A stretch of DNA of 64,000 bases from Denitrificimonas halotolerans (GCF_034259425.1 NZ_JAXIVU010000012.1:17335-81334), one strand, 5' to 3'; shown: positions 17,257 to 26,945, counted from the stretch's first letter. The notes: generated by a model from the sequence alone, not told the origin. Program-made: numbers and translations.

Positions 17257-19200
17257 TTAATTGCCAGTTTGGGCGGAACTTGGCGCATTGTTGTGTTGTT
17301 CAAACAATGTACGTAAGTGTTGTTTTTCTTCGTTAGAAAGTTCGTCGGTGCGAGCTTTGTTCAAGAGTTGTTCAATAAGGCGCTCACGTTGACGAGATGC
17401 TAAACGAGTTATGGTGTCAAAAAATTGTTTTTCAAGGTTATCGGCATCAATTAGCCACTCTTTTTCAGCCAGCGCACGCAATAGGTGGCCCTGTTCGGTG
17501 CCATGCCATCGTGCTATCAATTGGAGCGGGCTGAGGTCGGGGTTTTTTTGTAACGCCTCAAGTAGTGAGACGAGCAGTTGCGCGTATAAGTCATCTTCTG
17601 CAGCAAGATTACTTGCTGTATCGACTTTTTGTGCGAGTTGCGGATGGTGTAATAAGGTGCGCAAAGCAGCTAAATGTGGGGGTTCTACCGCAGTTTGGGT
17701 GCTTTTTTCTTGGCGCGTAAAACTAGATTTACCCGGCTGTAAGTTTCTTTTGTAGCTTAGCTGGCTTGTAGATCGCACGGGCGTTTGTGGTGCCAATGGA
17801 GCAGAGTCATCGCTATGGTATTGTGTAAATGAGTCAGGATCTATTTCGTCAAAATTATATTCTGGCGCCCAATCGTGGCTGGTTGTGTTGGAGTGCTCTG
17901 GGGTGAAGTTGTCATTGGGAGCGCTAGTTAACCCTGTCAGCTGTGTGAGTTTTTGGCGCATTAGTGCGCGTAAGTTGGCACCAGGAATGCGTTCAATCAG
18001 TGGTGTGGCCAAGGTGGCAAGGTGTGCTTTGCCTTCGAGTGAGTCAAGGTTGATTTCTTCTGCAAGGTGCGTAAAGAAATACTCGGTGAGGGCTACTGAG
18101 TGTTGGTTGATACGAGCTTGGAAAGCTTCAAGGCCTTCGCTACGAATCAGGCTATCAGGGTCTTCACCATCTGGAACAAATAAAAAGCGTGCTTGATAGC
18201 CGTCTTTTAGATTGCTCAAGGTTGACTCAAGTGCACGCCACGCGGCTTTTCGCCCTGCGTTATCGCCATCAAAGCAGAATAAAATATTAGGTACCACGCG
18301 AAATAAACGTTTAATGTGTTCTTCGCTAGTGGCGGTACCCAAGGTGGCAACAGCATTACGCAAGCCTTGCTGAGCTAAAGCAATCACATCCATATAGCCT
18401 TCAACGACGATGATTTCGTTGAGTTGGCGATTGTATTTGCGTGCCTCATAGAGGCCGTAAAGCTCTTGGCCTTTATGAAAGACGGCTGTTTCGGGGGAGT
18501 TGAGGTATTTGGGTTTGTCATCACCTAAAACACGCCCACCAAAGCCAATAATGCGACCGCGAGTATCATGAATTGGAAACATAATACGGTCGCGAAAGCG
18601 ATCATAACGGCGCTTGCTGTCAGCATTTTCCACGACTAAGCCCGCATCAATTAATGCTTTTTGTTGCATGCTGTCGCCGCTCAAGTGTTTGCTGAGATGA
18701 TCCCAACCAGGGGGAGCAAAGCCTAACGCAAAATCACGCGCAATGACGCCAGAGACTCCGCGATCTTTTAAGTAGCTCACTGCTGTATGACGTTGTGGGT
18801 GGTTTTTCAGTGCATTGCGATAATAGTCGCTGGCTGCAGACAGTAATGCATACAGGGGGGAGTCAACTGGTTGGCGCGGCTTTTGAGGTTCGCCGCTTGA
18901 TTCACGTTCAACTTCAACGCCTGCCCGTTGCGCTAACTCTTCTACAGCTTCTGGGAATTCGAGATTATCGTGGTCCATTAGAAAGCCCAGTGCATTACCA
19001 CCGGCGCCACAGCCGAAGCAGTAATAGAATTGCTTGTCTTGACTGACTGAGAAAGAGGGGGTTTTTTCTTGATGAAAAGGGCAACAAGCAGTGTAGTTCT
19101 TGCCAGATTTTTTTAATTGCACGCGAGAGCCTACCACCTCGACAATGTCGGTTCGGTTGAGTAAGTCGTCAATAAAACCTTGTGCAATGAGTCCGGCCAT
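17257..19200 (-). CDS. dnaG: DNA primase
   Basis: 647 residues from ATG 19200 (MAGLIAQGFIDDLLNRTD). The frame is open 40 codons further upstream, but the family start and an AGAGG ribosome-binding site support 19200. Zinc-binding domain CPFHQEKTPSFSV with YYCFGCGAGG, then RNA-polymerase core and TOPRIM motif VVEGYMDVIALAQQG with the DGD segment CFDGDNAGRKAA, and a C-terminal DnaB-interaction domain. It makes RNA primers for replication. The linker before the C-terminal domain is rich in Ser/Thr/Pro and poorly conserved, as usual. Confidence 0.97.
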   Translation of the reverse strand: MAGLIAQGFIDDLLNRTDIVEVVGSRVQLKKSGKNYTACCPFHQEKTPSFSVSQDKQFYYCFGCGAGGNALGFLMDHDNLEFPEAVEELAQRAGVEVERESSGEPQKPRQPVDSPLYALLSAASDYYRNALKNHPQRHTAVSYLKDRGVSGVIARDFALGFAPPGWDHLSKHLSGDSMQQKALIDAGLVVENADSKRRYDRFRDRIMFPIHDTRGRIIGFGGRVLGDDKPKYLNSPETAVFHKGQELYGLYEARKYNRQLNEIIVVEGYMDVIALAQQGLRNAVATLGTATSEEHIKRLFRVVPNILFCFDGDNAGRKAAWRALESTLSNLKDGYQARFLFVPDGEDPDSLIRSEGLEAFQARINQHSVALTEYFFTHLAEEINLDSLEGKAHLATLATPLIERIPGANLRALMRQKLTQLTGLTSAPNDNFTPEHSNTTSHDWAPEYNFDEIDPDSFTQYHSDDSAPLAPQTPVRSTSQLSYKRNLQPGKSSFTRQEKSTQTAVEPPHLAALRTLLHHPQLAQKVDTASNLAAEDDLYAQLLVSLLEALQKNPDLSPLQLIARWHGTEQGHLLRALAEKEWLIDADNLEKQFFDTITRLASRQRERLIEQLLNKARTDELSNEEKQHLRTLFEQHNNAPSSAQTGN

Positions 19201-19399
19201 GGAGCCTCTACAGTGTTTGATTTTTTTTGCAGTGATTCGGCTGGGTGCACGCGCTAGCGTTTGCCTGCTTGCTGTACAGCTGAGTATCTGCGTAAGTTGT
19301 TTGAATATGCTATACGACACTCTTGCCTAGTAAGTCTAGCTATCGTATGAGGATTGAGATCGCCAGCTGTTTGCACTGAGTGTTTTTGATGGGAATTTT

Positions 19400-19428
19400 A
19401 AAACGACAAAACCCGGACGAGTCCGGGC
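19400..19428 (-). terminator. terminator-like hairpin between rpsU and dnaG
   Basis: CCCGGAC (19412-19418) pairs with GTCCGGG (19421-19427). On the minus strand it is followed by TTTTGTCGTTTT. It would let rpsU be made in excess over dnaG-rpoD, as known for this operon in enterics. Confidence 0.8.
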
Positions 19429-19453
19429 TTTGTGTGCACTTAACCTGTATAAC

Positions 19454-19669
19454 TTAGTACAGGCGTTCGTGACGACGTTGTTCGCGTTGTACTTTCTTAG
19501 CGTGGCGCTTTACTGCTGCTGCTGCTTTACGCTTGCGTTCCGCAGTTGGTTTTTCATAAAACTCGCGACTGCGTACATCAGCAAGAACACCGGCTTTTTC
19601 GCAGGAGCGCTTGAAGCGACGCAGAGCAACGTCAAATGGTTCGTTGTCTTTAAGTTTGACAGTTGGCAT
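19454..19669 (-). CDS. rpsU: 30S ribosomal protein bS21
   Basis: 71 residues, highly basic, with MPTVKLKDNEPFDVALRRFK at the start and EFYEKPTAERKRKAAAAVKR later: the complete bS21 sequence pattern and length. It sits in the small subunit near the mRNA exit and helps initiation. First gene of the rpsU-dnaG-rpoD cluster, divergent from tsaD. Confidence 0.98.
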   Translation of the reverse strand: MPTVKLKDNEPFDVALRRFKRSCEKAGVLADVRSREFYEKPTAERKRKAAAAVKRHAKKVQREQRRHERLY

Positions 19670-19864
19670 CCGATTCGTACCTTCATCAATGACCGGGTTG
19701 TAAGATATGCGTTAAAAAACACATATCCGTTATTAAGGGTTGCGGATTGTAGCCACTTTTTTCACTAAAAGCAAATACTAATAAAGAAAAATATAGAACA
19801 TAACCGCTAAGCCGCTTATCATGCTTGCTTATTTCATAGTTGTAAAGTTAGGCGGGCTGATTAA

Positions 19865-20893
19865 ATGTTGGTGTTGGGCATAGAAACATCTTGTGATGAG
19901 ACAGGGGTAGCATTATATGACAGTGAGCGCGGCCTTTTGGCGGATGCGCTATTTAGTCAAATTGACTTGCACCGTGTCTATGGCGGAGTGGTTCCAGAGC
20001 TTGCATCGCGTGATCATATCAAGCGTATCCTGCCGCTCATTGAGCAGGTGTTGAACGAGGCGCATTGTTCTAAGCAAGATATCCAAGGTATTGTATATAC
20101 TGCAGGCCCTGGCTTGGTCGGAGCATTGTTGGTTGGAGCCTCTTGTGCGCAAGCCTTAGCCTTTGCTTGGGATGTTCCTGCTGTTGGAGTACACCATATG
20201 GAAGGGCATTTATTAGCTCCGATGCTTGAGGAAACTCCGCCGCAGTTTCCCTTTGTGGCGTTATTAGTATCGGGTGGGCACACGCAGCTGGTGCGTGTTG
20301 ATGAGATTGGTCAGTATCGTTTGCTAGGTGAGTCTATTGATGATGCTGCAGGTGAGGCCTTTGATAAAACTGCTAAAATGATGGGCTTGCGTTATCCCGG
20401 AGGGCCAGAAATTGCGCGTTTAGCAGAAAAGGGTGTGTCTGGACGTTTTGTCTTACCTAAGCCCATGACTGATCGCCCAGGTTTGGAATTTAGTTTTAGT
20501 GGTTTAAAAACTGCGACTTTAACGGCGTGGCAAAAGTGTCTTGCAGCCGGTGATGACTGTGAGCAAACTCGCGCTGATTTGGCTCATGCCTTCCAGGCAG
20601 CGGTAGTTACGACATTAACTATTAAGTGTCAGCGTGCTTTGCAGCAAGAAGGTTTGAAAAATTTAGTGATTGCAGGTGGGGTAAGTGCTAATCAGGCGCT
20701 GCGTAAGTCTTTAGAAAGTATGCTAGTCAAGCATGGAGGGCAAGTGTTTTATGCGCGACCAGAGTTTTGTACTGATAATGGTGCAATGATTGCCTATGCG
20801 GGGTGCCAACGCTTGTTGGCTGGTCAGCATGAGGGACGCGCGATTCATGTGCGAGCACGCTGGCCCTTAGAAGAATTGCCTGCGTTGCTTTAA
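19865..20893 (+). CDS. tsaD: tRNA N6-threonylcarbamoyladenosine transferase TsaD
   Basis: 342 residues of the Kae1/TsaD ASKHA fold: GIETSCDETGVALYD at the start, metal-binding HHMEGHLLAPML (His of HxxxH), VSGGHTQLV, and AGGVSANQALR near the end. With TsaB, C and E it makes t6A37 on tRNAs reading ANN codons. The gene is divergent from rpsU, the conserved neighbourhood in gamma-proteobacteria, and ends two bases before the convergent plsY stop. Confidence 0.97.
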   Translation: MLVLGIETSCDETGVALYDSERGLLADALFSQIDLHRVYGGVVPELASRDHIKRILPLIEQVLNEAHCSKQDIQGIVYTAGPGLVGALLVGASCAQALAFAWDVPAVGVHHMEGHLLAPMLEETPPQFPFVALLVSGGHTQLVRVDEIGQYRLLGESIDDAAGEAFDKTAKMMGLRYPGGPEIARLAEKGVSGRFVLPKPMTDRPGLEFSFSGLKTATLTAWQKCLAAGDDCEQTRADLAHAFQAAVVTTLTIKCQRALQQEGLKNLVIAGGVSANQALRKSLESMLVKHGGQVFYARPEFCTDNGAMIAYAGCQRLLAGQHEGRAIHVRARWPLEELPALL

Positions 20894-20895
20894 AA

Positions 20896-21471
20896 CTAAT
20901 CTCTAAAGTTGCGTTCGGTGCCGTCTAGTAAGTCTTTTAAATTGCTGCGATGACGCCAGACCAATAAAGCACTTAACATGCTTACAGGCAATAGGGCAAG
21001 AGGTTGCTGCCAAGCCAGCAAAGGTAAGCATAAGGTGACGCTAGCTAAGGATGCAAGTGAGCTGATGCGGGTGAGGAAAAAAGTCAGTGACCAGACTAGA
21101 AGTGCGAGAAGTGCTGCTGGAGGATAGAGTCCTAGTAGCATACCAGCTGTTGTAGCAACACCTTTACCACCGCGAAAACTGAAGTACAGTGGATATAAAT
21201 GGCCAATTACCGCGGTTAGACCGATCCAAGCCTGCTGTTGCAGGTTAAGCCCTACTGCATTGGCAAATAAAACGGGTACTAACCCTTTGCTCAGATCGCC
21301 GAGCAGGGTCAAAATAGCCAAGCGTTTACCTGCAACGCGTAGCATATTGGTGGCACCGGGGTTGCCAGAACCTTGCACGCGGGGGTCGCTATTGCCGTAA
21401 TAACGGCTCAGCACAATGGCAAAAGAAAACGAGCCAACAAGATAAGCGCACACTAGTAATAATTCAAACAT
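20896..21471 (-). CDS. plsY: acyl-phosphate:glycerol-3-phosphate acyltransferase PlsY
   Basis: 191 residues with five predicted transmembrane segments. Conserved loops are SGNPGATNMLR, HLYPLYFSFRGGKGVATTAG (the glycine-rich loop typical of PlsY), and GDLSKG. It transfers an acyl group from acyl phosphate to glycerol 3-phosphate, the first committed step of phospholipid synthesis in the inner membrane. It is convergent with tsaD and divergent from folB, with only 50 bases to the folB start. Confidence 0.96.
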   Translation of the reverse strand: MFELLLVCAYLVGSFSFAIVLSRYYGNSDPRVQGSGNPGATNMLRVAGKRLAILTLLGDLSKGLVPVLFANAVGLNLQQQAWIGLTAVIGHLYPLYFSFRGGKGVATTAGMLLGLYPPAALLALLVWSLTFFLTRISSLASLASVTLCLPLLAWQQPLALLPVSMLSALLVWRHRSNLKDLLDGTERNFRD

Positions 21472-21521
21472 TTGATTGATCCAAGGCTAGCGAGCCTTGA
21501 TTCTAACGAGGCAAGAGCAAA

Positions 21522-21875
21522 GTGGACACGGTATTTATCGAAAGTCTAGAAGTAGACACTGTAATTGGTGCCTATGACTGGGAGCGCACAATTCGTCAAA
21601 ACTTAGTGGTGGATGTGCATATGGGGTGGGATAATCGCCCATGCGCTGCGGAGGACGCTTTGCATTTAGCCTTAGATTATGCCGCAGTATCCGAGCGCAT
21701 TAGTGTGTTTGCTCAAAGTAGTAACTTTGAGCTCGTGGAAACTTTTGCTGAACGCTTGGCAGGATTGTTAATGGATGAGTTTAATATTCCGTGGTTGCGT
21801 TTGAAAATCACTAAACCTGGTGCCGTTGCTGGTGCGCGCGGTGTTGGGGTGGAGATTGAACGCGGATGTCGCTAG
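21522..21875 (+). CDS. folB: dihydroneopterin aldolase
   Basis: 117 residues. Family motifs: VIGAYDWERTIRQNLVVDV and ALDYAAVSERI near the middle, and the conserved lysine in RLKITKPGAVAGARGVGVE. It cleaves dihydroneopterin to 6-hydroxymethyl-dihydropterin in folate synthesis. The start is GTG 21522 with GAGG ten bases upstream. It overlaps folK by ten bases, so the next two steps of the pathway are coupled. Confidence 0.94.
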   Translation: MDTVFIESLEVDTVIGAYDWERTIRQNLVVDVHMGWDNRPCAAEDALHLALDYAAVSERISVFAQSSNFELVETFAERLAGLLMDEFNIPWLRLKITKPGAVAGARGVGVEIERGCR

Positions 21876-22399
21876 TTGATGTGTATTTAGGTTTAGGCAG
21901 CAATATTGAGCGTGAAGCGCATTTGTGCGCAGGGCTTGATGCTTTGTTTGAACTTTTTGGCGAGTTGCGTTGTTCGCCTGTTTTTGAGAGTGAGCCAGTA
22001 GGTATTCGTAGTGATTGCTTTCTAAACTTAGTGGTGCATTTTAAAACAGCGATGCCATTGCAGAGACTGAATCAGCATCTAAAGCAGATTGAATCGATCA
22101 ATGGGCGTTACGCACAGCCACGGCGTGGTTTGACCTTAGATATTGATGTGTTGCTTTATGAGCAGCACGTGGGTGTTTTTGGTGATGTGATTCTGCCCCG
22201 TGCTGAAATTTTGAAAAATGCTTTTGTGTTGTGGCCTTTATCAATATTAGCACCGCAAGTGCTACACCCTGTGGAGCAGTGCAGTTTTTTGCAACTTTGG
22301 CAGCAAACACCAATCGAACAAAACTTATGGCCGCATGCTTTCGTCTGGCGTGGCCAGGATTTAACGCCTGTGCATTTGTTAAAAGCCAGTGCAGTGTAA
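21866..22399 (+). CDS. folK: 2-amino-4-hydroxy-6-hydroxymethyldihydropteridine diphosphokinase
   Basis: 177 residues beginning VDVYLGLGSNIEREAHL, with FLNLVVHFKT and RGLTLDIDVLLYE, where the two Asp bind magnesium in HPPK enzymes. It transfers diphosphate from ATP to hydroxymethyl-dihydropterin, the step after FolB. ATG overlaps the folB 3' end. It is slightly longer at the C terminus than the E. coli enzyme. Confidence 0.93.
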   Translation: MSLVDVYLGLGSNIEREAHLCAGLDALFELFGELRCSPVFESEPVGIRSDCFLNLVVHFKTAMPLQRLNQHLKQIESINGRYAQPRRGLTLDIDVLLYEQHVGVFGDVILPRAEILKNAFVLWPLSILAPQVLHPVEQCSFLQLWQQTPIEQNLWPHAFVWRGQDLTPVHLLKASAV

Positions 22400-22459
22400 G
22401 ACTGGAGTCATAATTAACGACCAAGATAGCGATTTAAATTAGCAATCAATGAGGAATAT

Positions 22460-23713
22460 ATGCGGGTTTTAGTATTAGGGGCGGGAGTTATTGGTGTCAC
22501 CACAGCTTATTATTTAGCCAGACAAGGTTACCAAGTAGTAGTGGTTGATCGTCAAGAAGATGTAGCTGAGGAAACTAGTTTTGCCAACGCTGGGCAAATT
22601 TCACCAGGAATTGCTGCTCCTTGGGCTGCGCCAGGGGTGCCATTTAAAGCAATTAAATGGCTCATGCAGCGTCATGCCCCGTTCTCCTTAAAACTGACCA
22701 AGGATCCTTTTCAATACCAGTGGTTGCTACGTATGCTGCGTAATTGCACATCAGCTCGTTATGCGGTGAATAAAGAGCGTATGGTGCGTATGGCGGAATA
22801 CAGTCGTGACTGTTTAGATGCTTTGCGTGCTGAGACTGGTATTGAATATGAGGGGCGGCAAAAAGGTACAACGCAATTGTTTCGCACGCAAAAACAGTTG
22901 GATCATGCAGCGCAAGATATTGCTATCTTAGAGCAAAGTGGTGTGCCCTATGAATTACTGAAACCCTCAGAGATCGGTCGTGTGGAACCTGCTTTATCTG
23001 CAGTGTCTGACACCTTAACTGGTGCGCTACATGTGCCTAATGATCAGACGGGTGATTGCAATCTATTTACTCGTAATCTGGCTGCATTAGCACGTGAGCT
23101 GGGCGTTGAATTCCGTTTAGGCTGTACCGTTCAGAGTATTAGTAGCAGTGGTGACCAGGTAACCGGGGTGATGATTGATGGTGTGCTAGAAACGGCTGAT
23201 CAGTATGTACTGGCTTTAGCCAGTTACTCTAGAGCGATGCTGCTGCCGCTAGGAATTAAAATTCCTGTGTATCCGTTAAAAGGTTATTCATTAACTCTGC
23301 CTATTCGTAATGTGGCGATGGCGCCGCAATCTACGGTGATTGATGAAACTTACAAGGTGGCTATTACGCGTTTTGACCAACGAATTCGTGTGGGTGGCAT
23401 GGCACAAGTTGCAGGTTTTGATTTGGAGTTGGACCCTAAGCGTCGCGAGACTTTAGAGTATGTTACTCGGCTTTTATACCCGCAAGGCGGTGATGTAGCG
23501 CAGGGGGAAATCTGGACTGGATTGCGTCCAGCTACACCGGATGGCACCCCCATTGTAGGGCACACTGCTTATCGTAATTTATTTTTAAATACTGGGCATG
23601 GAACTTTAGGTTGGACCATGTCTTGTGGCTCGGCAAGTTATCTAGCGGATGTTATGCGTCAACGTATTCCGCAAATCAGTCGCGAAGGTTTAGATATGTT
23701 TCGCTACTGCTGA
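22460..23713 (+). CDS. dadA: D-amino acid dehydrogenase, small subunit
   Basis: 417 residues. FAD-binding GAGVIG at 8-13 in MRVLVLGAGVIGVTTAYYLA, then the DAO fold; near the C terminus GLRPATPDGTPIVG and LNTGHGTLGWTMSCGSA, all typical of DadA. It oxidises D-alanine to pyruvate and passes electrons to the respiratory chain at the inner membrane. The racemase dadX follows 75 bases downstream, making an L-alanine breakdown unit. Slightly shorter than the E. coli enzyme but with all motifs. Confidence 0.96.
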   Translation: MRVLVLGAGVIGVTTAYYLARQGYQVVVVDRQEDVAEETSFANAGQISPGIAAPWAAPGVPFKAIKWLMQRHAPFSLKLTKDPFQYQWLLRMLRNCTSARYAVNKERMVRMAEYSRDCLDALRAETGIEYEGRQKGTTQLFRTQKQLDHAAQDIAILEQSGVPYELLKPSEIGRVEPALSAVSDTLTGALHVPNDQTGDCNLFTRNLAALARELGVEFRLGCTVQSISSSGDQVTGVMIDGVLETADQYVLALASYSRAMLLPLGIKIPVYPLKGYSLTLPIRNVAMAPQSTVIDETYKVAITRFDQRIRVGGMAQVAGFDLELDPKRRETLEYVTRLLYPQGGDVAQGEIWTGLRPATPDGTPIVGHTAYRNLFLNTGHGTLGWTMSCGSASYLADVMRQRIPQISREGLDMFRYC

Positions 23714-23788
23714 GGTCGCTCCTTATTAGGCTTTACTCGGTGCGTGGCACTTGGGTGATTTAATGTCAACTTTTAGAAGGAACAGGAC

Positions 23789-24862
23789 ATGCGTCCGGCG
23801 CGTGCACTCATCAATCTGCAGGCTTTGCGTCATAATTATCAATTAGCACAAACATTGTGTGCGGGAAAGGCTTTAGCCGTGGTGAAAGCCGATGCTTATG
23901 GGCATGGTGCTGTTGTTTGCTCGCAGGCATTGCAGGATATTTCTGATGGCTTTGCAGTGTCGAGTCTTGAAGAGGCTCTAGAATTGCGCGCAGCCGGAAT
24001 TAAGCAGCCCATTGTGTTGTTGGAAGGTTTTTTTCACGCTGACGAATTGGCTCTGATAGTTGCGTATGACTTATGGTGTATGGTTCATGCTGAATGGCAA
24101 TTGCAGGCTGTAGAGCAGGCACAGTTGTCTCAGCCAATCAGGGTATGGCTGAAAATAGACTCTGGGATGCACCGAGTAGGCTTTTTTCCACATGAGGTTT
24201 ACACAGTATGGCAGCGACTTCAGGCTAGCCATAATGTTGCTTCGGTTGTGTTGGCAACGCACTTTGCTCGTGCTGATGAACAGTATTCATCCCGTACTCA
24301 AGAGCAGTATCAAGTGTTTCTCGAAGCTACGCGAGGAATACAAGCACAAGTCAGTGTGTGTAATTCTCCAGCCTTGTTGGCCTGGCCAGATATCTGCAGT
24401 GACTGGTCACGTCCAGGCATTATTTTATATGGTAGTCAGCCAGTTGCGGCAGAACGATTAAATGGTGAGCAGTTTCGCCCAGTGATGACCTTGCAGTCCA
24501 AAGTCATTGCCGTGCGTGAGCTGCCAGCAGGCGAGCCTGTTGGCTATGGTGCACAATTTGTGAGTGACAAGCCTATGCGCGTCGGTGTTGTTGCGCTAGG
24601 TTATGCCGATGGTTATCCACGTCACGCGCCGACTGGAACGCCGGTTGCTGTAGATGGTAAGCGTACAAGGTTATTAGGGCGTGTTTCTATGGATATGTTG
24701 GCCATTGATTTGACAGATCATGTTACTGCTAGTGTGGGTAGCGTGGTTGAGTTGTGGGGGGAGAACGTTTCAATTGATGAAGTTGCCGAGTTGGCTGGGA
24801 CAATTTCTTATGAACTGCTGTGTCATGTGAAGCGGGTTAAGTATGAATATTTGCCAATTTAG
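23789..24862 (+). CDS. dadX: alanine racemase (catabolic type)
   Basis: 357 residues of fold-type III racemase. The PLP lysine is Lys33 in AVVKADAYGHG; later KIDSGMHRVGF, SRPGIILYG and the catalytic tyrosine in GYGAQF are visible. It interconverts L- and D-alanine; directly after dadA it supplies D-alanine for oxidation, and it could also feed peptidoglycan. The ribosome-binding site is AAGGAAC. The name dadX rather than alr rests on the dadA neighbour. Confidence 0.93.
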   Translation: MRPARALINLQALRHNYQLAQTLCAGKALAVVKADAYGHGAVVCSQALQDISDGFAVSSLEEALELRAAGIKQPIVLLEGFFHADELALIVAYDLWCMVHAEWQLQAVEQAQLSQPIRVWLKIDSGMHRVGFFPHEVYTVWQRLQASHNVASVVLATHFARADEQYSSRTQEQYQVFLEATRGIQAQVSVCNSPALLAWPDICSDWSRPGIILYGSQPVAAERLNGEQFRPVMTLQSKVIAVRELPAGEPVGYGAQFVSDKPMRVGVVALGYADGYPRHAPTGTPVAVDGKRTRLLGRVSMDMLAIDLTDHVTASVGSVVELWGENVSIDEVAELAGTISYELLCHVKRVKYEYLPI

Positions 24863-24981
24863 AAATTAAAAAAATTATTAAGCTGGTCTACTGTTTGCCT
24901 GAAGGCAAGGAGTGGTTATACTGTGCCGAATTCGCAAAACCTGTTGCGAGAATGAATTGCCAAGAGAATAGAGGGTGTACC

Positions 24982-25407
24982 GTGAACCTGATGAAGAAAA
25001 TTCTGGTAGCTCCAGCAGCTGTTCTAGCCTTATGGGCAGTCAGTGCGCAAGCAACCACTGATGAAGCTATTGCAGAACGTATTAAACCAGTGGGCGTGGT
25101 ATGCGTCCAAGGTGATGAGTGTGCTAAACAAGCTGCTCCTGCCGCTCCGGCTGCCGCTTCTGCAGGACGTAGTGCCGATGATGTGATTGCTCAGCATTGT
25201 AGTGTTTGTCATACAGCGGGTGTCGCAGGTGCACCGATTTCTGGAGAAACAGCTGTCTGGAAAGAGCGAGCAGATGCGAAGGGTGGTTTAGAAGGTTTGT
25301 TACAGTCTGCTATCACTGGTCTTAATGCAATGCCTCCTAAAGGGACTTGTAATGACTGTAGTGATGACGAGTTATTGAGCGCAATTCAGTCGATGTCTGG
25401 TTTATAA
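24982..25407 (+). CDS. cytochrome c5 family protein
   Basis: 141 residues from GTG 24982, which has AGAGGG six bases upstream; the frame runs 29 codons further up but without signal-like content. A signal peptide (about 1-24, ending SAQA), an Ala/Pro-rich linker (51-60), then one c-type haem site CSVCH (73-77) with axial Met117 (LNAMPPKG) and the TCNDCS cysteine pair that marks the c5 group. A periplasmic or membrane-tethered electron carrier. Extra cysteines at 41 and 47 are notable. Confidence 0.9.
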   Translation: MNLMKKILVAPAAVLALWAVSAQATTDEAIAERIKPVGVVCVQGDECAKQAAPAAPAAASAGRSADDVIAQHCSVCHTAGVAGAPISGETAVWKERADAKGGLEGLLQSAITGLNAMPPKGTCNDCSDDELLSAIQSMSGL

Positions 25408-25447
25408 GTCGCTGTTATTGACAATAAATAGTCAAAGTAGATGAATG

Positions 25448-25483
25448 AACCCCAAAAAGTGGATCGACTTTTTGGGGTTTTTT
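25448..25483 (+). terminator. rho-independent terminator after cytochrome c5
   Basis: AACCCCAAAAAGT (25448-25460) pairs perfectly with ACTTTTTGGGGTT (25467-25479), six-base loop, then a T run. Confidence 0.92.
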
Positions 25484-25538
25484 CATTATTAATGAATGGC
25501 GAGCGCATCATATGGGGCGCCGTGGGAGACTCCCTGTC

Positions 25539-26141
25539 GTGCTGCAAAGTTATGTTAATGGTTTGCTCGTGCTGTTGGGCTTGATTATGGCCATTGGGGC
25601 GCAAAATGCTTTTCTCGTGTCGCAAGCATTGCGCCGCGAGCATCATTTTTGGGTTGCCAGTATTTGTGCGTTTTTTGATGTGTTGCTGGTTGCGGCAGGT
25701 GTCTATGGCTTGGCGCATGTGTTGACTAGTAGTCCATTATTACTTGTAATTGCCCGCTGGGGTGGAATATTGTTTTTATCCACTTATGCATTGTTGGCAT
25801 TACGTCGAGCTTTTAGTAAGCAAGTACTCGAGGCTGTGGTTGATCGGCCAACGCAGTCACTAGGTGCTGTAACGGTGACAACTTTAGCGGTGACACTGCT
25901 TAATCCCCATGTATATTTAGATACGGTTTTGCTCATCGGCTCTCTTGGGGCGCAGCAAGACTCTCCAGGTGCTTATGTGTTGGGCTCTGCAACAGGCTCT
26001 ATCTTATGGTTTTTTGGATTAGCAGTGGGTGCTGCTCAATTGGCACCTTGGTTAGCGCGCCCTATGACATGGCGAGTTATCGACTTTTTAGTTGCACTTA
26101 TGATGATTGTTGTTGCGTTGCAATTGCTCCTTAATGGTTAA
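25539..26141 (+). CDS. LysE/ArgO-type amino acid exporter
   Basis: About 200 residues, five to six hydrophobic segments, with LGLIMAIGAQNAFLVSQALR and LLNPHVYLDTVLLIGSLGAQ, both typical of ArgO/LysE basic amino acid exporters. I start at GTG 25539 because family members begin just before this motif and GGGAG lies ten bases upstream; ATG 25512 would add nine basic residues. Export of arginine or lysine is the family role; the actual substrate is untested. Confidence 0.88.
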   Translation: MLQSYVNGLLVLLGLIMAIGAQNAFLVSQALRREHHFWVASICAFFDVLLVAAGVYGLAHVLTSSPLLLVIARWGGILFLSTYALLALRRAFSKQVLEAVVDRPTQSLGAVTVTTLAVTLLNPHVYLDTVLLIGSLGAQQDSPGAYVLGSATGSILWFFGLAVGAAQLAPWLARPMTWRVIDFLVALMMIVVALQLLLNG

Positions 26142-26288
26142 AGCCCTATAGATACTGCGTAGATTAGCAGCACCGGTGGTGCTATGATGAAGTGCTTAAA
26201 GCAAGTTGAAACCGCTGGCACTAGAATCAGCAGAGCATAAAATAACTTGCTGATTGTGCCTCGTCTGATGTAAATGGAGAATAATATT

Positions 26289-26870
26289 ATGGCTTTTGAA
26301 TTACCTGCTTTGCCTTACGAAAAAAATGCACTAGAACCACATATTTCTGCAGAAACGCTAGATTTTCACCACGGTAAACACCACAACGCTTACGTTGTAA
26401 ATCTGAACAACTTGGTTCCAGGTAGTGAGTACGAAGGTAAAAGCTTAGAGGAAATCATCAAGACTTCAAGCGGTGGCGTATTCAACAACGCTGCACAAGT
26501 TTGGAACCACACTTTTTACTGGAACTGCTTGGCTCCAAATGCTGGTGGTGAGCCTACAGGTGCTCTAGCTGATGCAATCAATGCAGCTTTTGGTTCTTTT
26601 GAAGCATTCAAAGAAGAGTTCACTAAAACTGCAATCGGTACATTCGGTTCAGGTTGGGCTTGGTTGGTTAAAAAAGCTGATGGCTCTTTAGCACTGTCTA
26701 GCACTATTGGTGCTGGCTGCCCGCTAACAACTGGAGATACACCGCTACTGACCTGTGACGTGTGGGAGCACGCATACTATATCGATTACCGCAATGCGCG
26801 TCCTAAGTACGTTGAAGCATTCTGGAACTTAGTAAACTGGGATTTCGTAGCGAAAAACTTTGCTGCGTAA
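26289..26870 (+). CDS. sodB: superoxide dismutase [Fe]
   Basis: 193 residues from ATG 26289 (GGAG upstream). Metal ligands His27, His74, Asp157 and His161 are all present (AAQVWNHTFYWNC; DVWEHAYYIDYRNARP). Gln70 in NNAAQVWNH is the position typical of iron rather than manganese enzymes. It converts superoxide to peroxide and oxygen in the cytoplasm. Followed by its own terminator. Confidence 0.97.
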   Translation: MAFELPALPYEKNALEPHISAETLDFHHGKHHNAYVVNLNNLVPGSEYEGKSLEEIIKTSSGGVFNNAAQVWNHTFYWNCLAPNAGGEPTGALADAINAAFGSFEAFKEEFTKTAIGTFGSGWAWLVKKADGSLALSSTIGAGCPLTTGDTPLLTCDVWEHAYYIDYRNARPKYVEAFWNLVNWDFVAKNFAA

Positions 26871-26899
26871 GTCCCTGTTAAGTGCATAAAGTCTGCACT

Positions 26900-26936
26900 A
26901 AGCCCCGCAGTTGCTAAGGTAGCTGCGGGGCTTTTT
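26900..26936 (+). terminator. rho-independent terminator of sodB
   Basis: AGCCCCGCAG (26901-26910) pairs with CTGCGGGGCT, ending in TTTTT. It lies between convergent sodB and mtgA. Confidence 0.9.
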
Positions 26937-26945
26937 ATATTGAGT